Part shown: in pieces, positions 51,358-58,186 of the stretch
How the letters are laid out: each line of letters starts with the position of its first letter
Numbering within the stretch: position 1 is the stretch's first letter
Origin: Leptospiraceae bacterium
GTDB lineage: Bacteria; Spirochaetota; Leptospiria; Leptospirales; Leptonemataceae
Direction of reading: 5' to 3'
DNA length: 58,186 bases
Assembly: GCA_020441005.1 (NCBI GenBank)
Contig: JAGRNA010000071.1
Coordinates: 1-58,186, forward strand
Translations under genes and position numbers: made by a program
The notes under the pieces: model-generated
The model's database searches: none
What the model was told of the DNA's origin: nothing
Seen by the model: only the letters and a program-made list of their open reading frames with translations

Positions 51358-51864
51358 CTAGTCGACCGCTTGCAAAAACTCACGGCAATCGCTGCGGTCT
51401 GGATCCTTGCAATCAAGGCAGTCCAGTAATGCCCGCATCTCATTATGGAGCGCTGTGTTTGCCGGCAGGGATTCCAGATCCGATCGAATGGATTGCAGTT
51501 TAGCTGCTAGTCCGCGCTCAAGATTGGCACATAGTGTTTGGTACTGATCATGCGGCAGTGTGGCCAGGCTTTCAACCAGGGGCTGCAGAGTACGGGCGTC
51601 ATTGAGCAGCTTTTTGCTCCGAACTGCGGCAATCGCCTCATTTTGGGCTGCGATAGCCTGGTCTACCGCCGTAGTGGCCTCTGGCTCCGCAATCCTGTCT
51701 GCCTGTTCATTGTCCCTTTCCAATACCTGGCCCAAAAAGACAGTCAGTGCCCCACCCAACAGCAGCGCCGCCAGGCTCCAAAGTTTATGCGACCTTTGTT
51801 TCAGCTGCCAAACAGCAAATAGTCCACCCAGGAGCAAAATGAGCAAGATCAGTTCTGTTATCAT
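51358..51864 (-). CDS. Membrane-anchored protein of unknown function
   Basis: 168 residues. Two hydrophobic segments (about 2-20 and 30-50) are followed by a helical, partly coiled region (AVDQAIAAQNEAIAAVRSKKLL) and a C-terminus with four cysteines (LDCLDCKDPDRSDC...). The cysteine cluster could bind a metal or form disulphides. I do not recognise a family. It lies upstream of the Hpt gene and may share its transcript. Confidence 0.55.
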   Translation of the reverse strand: MITELILLILLLGGLFAVWQLKQRSHKLWSLAALLLGGALTVFLGQVLERDNEQADRIAEPEATTAVDQAIAAQNEAIAAVRSKKLLNDARTLQPLVESLATLPHDQYQTLCANLERGLAAKLQSIRSDLESLPANTALHNEMRALLDCLDCKDPDRSDCREFLQAVD

Positions 51865-51936
51865 AGCCGGGTCCCGGGCTGTCTGGCATATCGCAGGGCG
51901 GTCAGCATATTATAGTAAGGCTGCTATTCATCCGGG

Positions 51937-54162
51937 TTAGTCTTTTAAACCTGCTGCTTCGAGCAATGCCTTGATCGGTCGGGTTTTACTCTGGTAGTCA
52001 CAGTGACTTTTAGCCAGGTCCAGAGCATTCTGTCCCTCCTTATCGCGCAGATGAACCCTGGCACCGGCTTTCAAGAGCAGCTTGACTCCATCAACTTTGC
52101 AATAACGGCCGGCAGACATCAGCGCAGTGCGGCCGGCGGCGCTTTGATGATTGACATCGGCCCCCCGATCAATCAAGAGCTGCATGACCCGCAGTTTGTT
52201 GTTATAGGTTGCAGTCATTAGAGTTGTGATGCCAATGCTGCTGGTTACATCAGGGCGGGCACCGTGATCCAGCATCATGCGCACCAACACAACTCCATAT
52301 TCGCTGTCTGTAGAGGCCAGGCTTAGATACGGAACTCCGATTTGTGACAGTAGATTCGGATTCGCGCCGGCCTTCAGTGCTGCCAGCACCAGTGCCGGCC
52401 GGGAGGTGTTGATGCCATAGACCATTTCCTCGTCTTCATCACCGGACTCGATTTTGTGTTGCTCCCAGTCCCATTGTTGATCAGCGGGATCAATACTGAT
52501 ATCCGGGCTGATTTGATCCTCGGCGGGATCGCGGATGACATAAGTGTTCACCCCTGTCCGGCCGCCCAAAGCGGTCAAATCGGGATAGGAGCGGCCCCAG
52601 TTGGCTGCCTGGGCGGCCAGTTCACGATAACTGGTTTCACTGCGGCCGCCAATCAAACGGATTTGAACCCGGTCTTGTTGGTAGGCCTTGAAAAAGAGCT
52701 CGCCTGGTTTGCGGTATTTATCACCGGCGTGGTATTCTTCGTCGTAGGAATACGCCCGCTCGCGGTCGTCGTATACATCCACATCATATTGAAATTCCCC
52801 CGATTGGGCCTTGGCATAAAAGGCCGTGTGTGCGGCGACCTGCAACCCGGTTTTTTGCCACTGCCGGCCGACGTTCAGGGTGCGGGCTTTCCGCTGCTGC
52901 ACAAACACAACATCCTTGCCTGACAGAAAGGCGATTTGCTGTTTACGCGGATGAAATTGAAACTGATAGCCAGACAACGCAGTCAGAACCAGCTGCAATT
53001 TGGTGTCCCAGGTAAAAACATTACTGTAGCCGGCTCCCATCAAGCGGCCGTCCGGACTAAAGCGGATTTCGGCAATATCATCCAGCTGGGCTGTGATCAA
53101 CTGCTCGCCGAAGCGCCTTGTCTTGAGATCAGCGACAGCGATCAGTGATTTGCGGCCGGCATCCCCGATTACAGCGTAGACCTGATTCGAGTGCACCGGA
53201 TGAGCGCTGACATTCATGATCCGGTATGTTCCGGGCAGCTTGCGGCGTTTGGAAACCTCAAGGAAACTCTGGATCTGAAAAGCCTCCCGGCCGTTGCCGG
53301 CGTTGACTACAAAGATTTGGCCATTGCAATTACCGATCAGATAGTACTGGCCATCGGCAGTCAGGTCCATGTTAAAACGGCTCATGCAGGCGTGTTCCGG
53401 TATCTGGAACTCGGGTACAGCGTCAGTGCGTATCTGGTACTGCCACAGTTTTTGTCCGCTGTTCAAATCCCACTGGATCAACCAGACATCATTGACTGCC
53501 AGGCAATCTCCGTAGTTGATATTGTATTCGTTTCTATAGTAGACTGTCAAGGTGCGCGACCGGGCCCCGAAATGCATTTTCCAGGGCTGCAGCATGACCG
53601 GACTGCCGTTTTTGGTGCCCCGGCATTCGGGCACAAAACTCTTGATTCGCAGCATATGCCGGGGACTGCCATTGGACGCATTTAAAACCGCTAGAGCGAT
53701 ATCCTTGTCGTTGTGTTCAAAATACGGAATTGCGGCTACCAGGCGGCCGTCTGGACTGACCTGCAGCTCCCGAATCGCCATATAGCGCTTGTTGACCGGT
53801 CCCGGCGGAAAGGGGCGCACTTTCCAGCTAGTTTGCTCGCCTTGTAAATCGTATTTCAGGATATGGCCGGCCTCTTTACCGTCGTTCTCGCCCACGGCGA
53901 GGGCCTGACCATCCGGAAACCAGGCAAGGGCATTTAATTCCTGTTCGGTGGGTACCACCGAATAGACCGGCAGCCAGGCGGCGGTGCCCACAGGCTTCAA
54001 GTCCGGAAATTGATCCAGGACCGGCGGCAGGCGGTAGAATTGATACTCCTCCTGGGCGGCCAGGGGCATAGATAGTCCGCTGCCAACAACGAGGCAAGCG
54101 GCCACGAAAAGCAGATTTCCAGAATGGCCTTGAATTTGATTCATTCTACGAAAAGGATTCAT
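51937..54162 (-). CDS. Secreted protein with beta-propeller-like and ankyrin regions
   Basis: 741 residues from the ATG at 54162, preceded by a GAGGT SD. The signal peptide (about residues 1-36) ends LSMPLAAQ before EE. Residues ~60-430 contain WD40/propeller-like strands (LAWFPDGQALAVGEN, LQVSPDGRLVAAIPY, IRFSPDGRLMGAGYS). The C-terminus (about 610-741) is a set of ankyrin repeats: GANPNLLSQIGVPYLSLA, LLDHGARPDVTSSIGITTLM, LIDRGADVNHQSAAGRTALM, LLKAGARVHLRDKEGQNALD. Predicted periplasmic or exported; partner unknown. It is divergent from the SH3 lipoprotein gene. Confidence 0.75.
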   Translation of the reverse strand: MNPFRRMNQIQGHSGNLLFVAACLVVGSGLSMPLAAQEEYQFYRLPPVLDQFPDLKPVGTAAWLPVYSVVPTEQELNALAWFPDGQALAVGENDGKEAGHILKYDLQGEQTSWKVRPFPPGPVNKRYMAIRELQVSPDGRLVAAIPYFEHNDKDIALAVLNASNGSPRHMLRIKSFVPECRGTKNGSPVMLQPWKMHFGARSRTLTVYYRNEYNINYGDCLAVNDVWLIQWDLNSGQKLWQYQIRTDAVPEFQIPEHACMSRFNMDLTADGQYYLIGNCNGQIFVVNAGNGREAFQIQSFLEVSKRRKLPGTYRIMNVSAHPVHSNQVYAVIGDAGRKSLIAVADLKTRRFGEQLITAQLDDIAEIRFSPDGRLMGAGYSNVFTWDTKLQLVLTALSGYQFQFHPRKQQIAFLSGKDVVFVQQRKARTLNVGRQWQKTGLQVAAHTAFYAKAQSGEFQYDVDVYDDRERAYSYDEEYHAGDKYRKPGELFFKAYQQDRVQIRLIGGRSETSYRELAAQAANWGRSYPDLTALGGRTGVNTYVIRDPAEDQISPDISIDPADQQWDWEQHKIESGDEDEEMVYGINTSRPALVLAALKAGANPNLLSQIGVPYLSLASTDSEYGVVLVRMMLDHGARPDVTSSIGITTLMTATYNNKLRVMQLLIDRGADVNHQSAAGRTALMSAGRYCKVDGVKLLLKAGARVHLRDKEGQNALDLAKSHCDYQSKTRPIKALLEAAGLKD

Positions 54163-54417
54163 AACACTTACCTCTGTTTATCCCGAACTATGGGTCAATC
54201 GGTCAGTAGCACAAGTGGTTTTTCCCGCATGGGGGATTGGGTTGCGTCCATGCATACTGACAATTACAGGACCAGCAATTGGTTCGCAGGCGGTTTTTTC
54301 AACGACGGCAGACAGACGAAGGATATTATTTGTTGAACTTACAAACTGATTTCGTAATTGGTGTCCGAGGCAGTTTGAAGAACAGAAATGCCCAGCCAAC
54401 AATACAGGTTAACACAA

Positions 54418-54870
54418 ATGAAACACACAATCCTCATGATTCTCTTTGCCCTTAGCGCACTGGTATACGTGCATTGTGGTGATGATACCCCTGACAATTC
54501 TATCCACATGTACGTGACCGCGCGCAGTGGGCTCGTAATCAGGGCCGATTCCAGCACAAATGCTGACAAGCTGGGGCTGGTCCCGTTCGGTACCAAAGTC
54601 AAAGTGCTGGAGCAATCCGACAAGCTGCTGACTGTGTCCGGCAAGCAGGGGCATTGGACCAGGATTGAGTATGACGGCCAGGTTGGCTGGAGCTTTGGCG
54701 GCTTTTTATCTGCAACTCCTCCCGCTGCGGAACAAAAAATGAGTTTGTGTGAGCAATTTGCAGCCTGTGATGCCAAATGCCAAAAAAAATTCCCCGATGA
54801 AAGCCAGTTAGGTGAGTATATGGGCTGCCATTCCAGTTGTCCCGGCTTTGAAAAATGCATGATGCCCTGA
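54418..54870 (+). CDS. SH3-domain lipoprotein with cysteine-rich tail
   Basis: 150 residues from the ATG at 54418. The signal ends LVYVHC, a lipobox (Cys about residue 20). Residues ~28-105 form a bacterial SH3 (SH3_3-type) domain: YVTARSGLVIRADSSTNADKL, VPFGTKVKVLEQ, and the GQVGWSFGGFL end, which often bind peptidoglycan. The last ~40 residues have six cysteines spaced C-x5-C-x3-C ... C-x3-C-x5-C, likely disulphide-bonded. Its stop overlaps the ogt start by one base (TGATG). The 255-base gap to the left (54163-54417) holds divergent promoters but no clear boxes. Confidence 0.72.
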   Translation: MKHTILMILFALSALVYVHCGDDTPDNSIHMYVTARSGLVIRADSSTNADKLGLVPFGTKVKVLEQSDKLLTVSGKQGHWTRIEYDGQVGWSFGGFLSATPPAAEQKMSLCEQFAACDAKCQKKFPDESQLGEYMGCHSSCPGFEKCMMP

Positions 54871-55376
54871 TGAAATCAATTCTGTTTCAAATGTTGGAAA
54901 GCCCGCTGGGCAGACTGTCGGCCGGAGTTTATGCAGATCGGCTATGCTGGCTAGAGTTTCATGATTCTGAAGACATGGCTACCAGTCATATTCGTCGCCT
55001 GGCAGGCAAGCTGCGGGCCGAAATCCAGACCGGTAGTCATCCGCTCTTTACAAAACTGCAAACGCAATTAGGGGCATATTTTTCCGGGGAGCGCAGGAGC
55101 TTTGATGTCCCAATGCTATTTTTGGGGACTGATTTTCAGCAGCAAAGCTGGCAGGCTTTATGCCGCATCCCCTATGGGACAACCTGGAGCTACCAGCGTC
55201 AAGCCACCGCAACAGGACGACCGACAGCTGTACGGGCAGTTGCCGGTGCGAACGCCAAAAACCCGATTGCAATTCTGGTTCCTTGCCACCGGGTCATCGC
55301 CAAGAGCGGGGGCCTCAGCGGCTACGCCGGCGGCGTCTGGCGCAAGCAAAGATTATTGGCACTGGAGGCGGCCTGA
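54870..55376 (+). CDS. ogt: Methylated-DNA-protein cysteine methyltransferase (Ogt/MGMT type)
   Basis: 168 residues from the ATG at 54870; an in-frame ATG at 54855 inside the previous gene is an alternative. The suicide-cysteine motif is ILVPCHRVIAKSGGLSGYAGG, with the arginine finger in TAVRAVAGANAKNP and the helix-turn start IPYGTTWSY. These are all the marks of O6-alkylguanine transferases, which repair DNA by moving the alkyl group to their own Cys. It has a normal N-terminal Ogt domain and no Ada regulatory part. Confidence 0.94.
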   Translation: MKSILFQMLESPLGRLSAGVYADRLCWLEFHDSEDMATSHIRRLAGKLRAEIQTGSHPLFTKLQTQLGAYFSGERRSFDVPMLFLGTDFQQQSWQALCRIPYGTTWSYQRQATATGRPTAVRAVAGANAKNPIAILVPCHRVIAKSGGLSGYAGGVWRKQRLLALEAA

Positions 55377-55397
55377 GCAACCGTCAGAGTCCGGCTT

Positions 55398-55727
55398 TTA
55401 TTGTTTATATTTTTGACTGATACACTGCCAATAAGACATGCAGGAGTTGCTGGCCTGTTGGTAGCAGCTCATGACGGCAGCTGAGTGCTTCTGGCAGGTG
55501 TTCATACAGCCGGGTTTGAGTTTTCTTTTCTCTGTCGCAGGGATGGTGCGACCATTTTGCTTCCATATCTCAATAGCGCAACTTTCGAAGCGATCGCAGG
55601 CCTGATTGCACTGCGGGTTAGCTTCAAGGGAGACAAAAGCGCCTGTTACGGCCATTAAGCTGGCTGCTAACAAAAGCAGCAAATTAGACTTGAACGTTGA
55701 TTTGATAGTGTTCTTTGGGTTTTTCAT
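55398..55727 (-). CDS. Small cysteine-rich secreted protein
   Basis: 109 residues from the ATG at 55727. A lysine-rich start is followed by a hydrophobic core (LLLLLAASLMAVTGAF) and a likely cleavage site near residue 37. The mature part has eight cysteines (CNQACDRFESC, then CMNTC, then C-x7-C-x4-C), which suggests disulphide bonds in the periplasm or outside. Small Cys-rich families of this kind are known from Leptospira. Function unknown. It is convergent with ogt (21-base gap). Confidence 0.7.
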   Translation of the reverse strand: MKNPKNTIKSTFKSNLLLLLAASLMAVTGAFVSLEANPQCNQACDRFESCAIEIWKQNGRTIPATEKRKLKPGCMNTCQKHSAAVMSCYQQASNSCMSYWQCISQKYKQ

Positions 55728-55825
55728 AACAAAAGTCCTTTTCCTTGGATGTCGGGCCACGGACCGGGTTCGTCTTTTTTTAATAGAATCCCGGGCTGTT
55801 GCGACCGCTGGGCATCAATTTGTGA

Positions 55826-57196
<1,371 letters not shown>

Positions 57197-57285
57197 TCAG
57201 GATCAGATTTGGGCCAAAAGCTGCTTTGACAAGCCAAAAGACAGGTCTGCATTGCCTTTTCAGCGCTTGCGGCCAGCATGGCCGG

Positions 57286-57696
57286 ATGTTTGCCATCTAC
57301 AATCTGAAAACGCCGGAATTATTGGCACAGCACCTGGCGGATTTGACGCTTTGTCTGCGGGCATCGGCTCATACGAGTGTATTTAGCTCTAAATCAGAAG
57401 CAGAGCAGCGGGAAATGCTGGAAAGCCTGATTGTCGGGAATGGAGTCATTCTAAAGGCCTTTGATCAACGTAGCGGTCGAACCCAGGGTCTTTTGGCAGC
57501 CGAGGTTCGTAACGGCAACGAATTTGGGGTCCTGGAACTCTGGATTGATCCCGCTGCCGAAGCCCGCCTGCCGCAGCTAATTTTTGATCAATTAAAGCGT
57601 GAAGTTGCTAAAAGAGAATATAAGGCTGTGTATTGCAATTCGGATTGGTATCTGTCGGTTCAAAACACAGCTATTCAAGACCTGTTTACGATGTGA
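57286..57696 (+). CDS. Protein of unknown function, weakly GNAT-like
   Basis: 136 residues from the ATG at 57286; the frame is open to 57226 but that part is unpatterned. A strand pair GLLAAEVRNGNEFGVLELWIDP followed by a helix LPQLIFDQLKREVAKR has the rhythm of the central strands and following helix of GNAT acetyltransferases. No pyrophosphate-loop motif (R/Q-x-x-G-x-G/A) is visible, so this is only a resemblance. It is convergent with the DedA-like gene (4-base gap). Confidence 0.4.
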   Translation: MFAIYNLKTPELLAQHLADLTLCLRASAHTSVFSSKSEAEQREMLESLIVGNGVILKAFDQRSGRTQGLLAAEVRNGNEFGVLELWIDPAAEARLPQLIFDQLKREVAKREYKAVYCNSDWYLSVQNTAIQDLFTM

Positions 57697-57700
57697 TGGT

Positions 57701-58186
57701 TCACACACTGCTCGATTCGTCTTTGTCAATTACGTGTTTTGCTTTTGCAGACGCGCGCCACCGCCAGTAGCCAAAGCCGGCCAGTGCCAAAATGATCAAA
57801 CTGATGACGATTCGGTTATAGATCTTGAGTATATCCAGTATTTGCATCCAGTTGTCACCAAGCATAAAGCCGCCATATAACAACAGGGTATTCCAGATCA
57901 GTACGCCCAGACTAAAGGCCAGGCTGAAAGCCAGCAGATTCATTTTACTGATCCCGGCGATAATACTGACAAAAAAACGGATACCAGCTGAGAAACGAGA
58001 CAAAGTTACAAACCACAGTCCGTATCTCTGAAACCAGCTGCGAGTGCGCTCCATAGCAGATTCGGATACCAGTTCGTTCAGCATTCGTTTGAGCCACTGC
58101 GGGCGTTCAAAGCTGTTATGAACCCTGCGGGCCAGCTCCAGAACCCGTTCACCGGCAAAGTACATAGCCCAGGCTCCAATCAGATT
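57701..58186 (-). CDS. DedA-family membrane protein (N-terminus cut by window)
   Basis: The frame runs from the stop at 57701 to the window edge without a certain start; the ATG at 58165 is preceded by in-frame family-like residues (NLIGAWAMYFAGE), so the true N-terminus lies outside. The DedA/SNARE-associated motif is FQRYGLWFVTLSRFSAGIRFFVSIIAGISKM, with the conserved RFxPG-like region altered (FSAGIR). Two or three membrane segments follow. DedA proteins are inner-membrane lipid scramblase/transporter-like proteins for undecaprenyl phosphate or phospholipids. The altered motif is worth noting. Confidence 0.85.
   Translation of the reverse strand, partial: NLIGAWAMYFAGERVLELARRVHNSFERPQWLKRMLNELVSESAMERTRSWFQRYGLWFVTLSRFSAGIRFFVSIIAGISKMNLLAFSLAFSLGVLIWNTLLLYGGFMLGDNWMQILDILKIYNRIVISLIILALAGFGYWRWRASAKAKHVIDKDESSSV

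Overview
The window looks like a chromosomal segment of a spirochaete of the order Leptospirales, or a close relative. The best evidence is a flagellin at 22798-23643 that reads as spirochaetal FlaB from end to end. Supporting signs are loose spirochaete-type lipoboxes, small cysteine-rich secreted proteins and many two-component or partner-switching proteins. Base composition is roughly even in the housekeeping part and visibly AT-richer around 44.9-47.95 kb. Species cannot be named from the sequence alone.

Layout, left half (1-35.7 kb), mostly core genes: an AftB-like membrane glycosyltransferase cut by the window edge; an exported Acg-type nitroreductase-like lipoprotein; an ABC ATPase/permease pair; a methyltransferase and a pteridine-reductase-like SDR; a hybrid histidine kinase; gamma-glutamyltranspeptidase; tRNA-Ala(GGC). 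Then follows a tight forward run: a TPR protein with an Mrr-like tail, a fused PP2C phosphatase/RsbW-like kinase, a STAS antagonist, a DUF192 lipoprotein, an EEP phosphatase and an EamA transporter. Next come a fused RsmG-SpoU rRNA/tRNA methyltransferase, a degenerate iron-ADH homologue, a sensor-type ATPase, flaB with a leader that looks like a CsrA target, aroD, a translationally coupled unknown-hisC-unknown operon, the muramate-recycling pair amgK-murU, and the haem operon hemE-hemN-hemY.

Middle (35.7-48.1 kb): about 1 kb of strongly folded non-coding DNA leads into a defence block. The block holds a DUF1016_N-SNase fusion, a type III restriction-modification system whose res and mod genes flank a MntA/HepT toxin-antitoxin pair, and a short type II CBASS operon (CD-NTase, E2 with a SEC-C zinc tail, CapV phospholipase). 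The CBASS operon has a consensus promoter and a structured ~260-nt leader. No integrase or transposase is visible.

Right end (48.1-58.2 kb), core-like again: MATE exporter, MBOAT acyltransferase, Hpt protein, a small membrane protein, a secreted beta-propeller/ankyrin protein, an SH3 lipoprotein, Ogt-type alkyltransferase, a cysteine-rich secreted protein, argininosuccinate synthase, an unknown protein and a DedA-family membrane protein cut by the window edge.

The most novel-looking items are the folded RNA-like leader of the CBASS operon, the folded region at 35.8-36.7 kb beside the defence block, the DUF1016_N-SNase fusion, the TPR-Mrr protein beside the partner-switching module, the RsmG-SpoU fusion and the ADH homologue without metal ligands. 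Protein-family calls come from reading motifs by eye; no database search was run.
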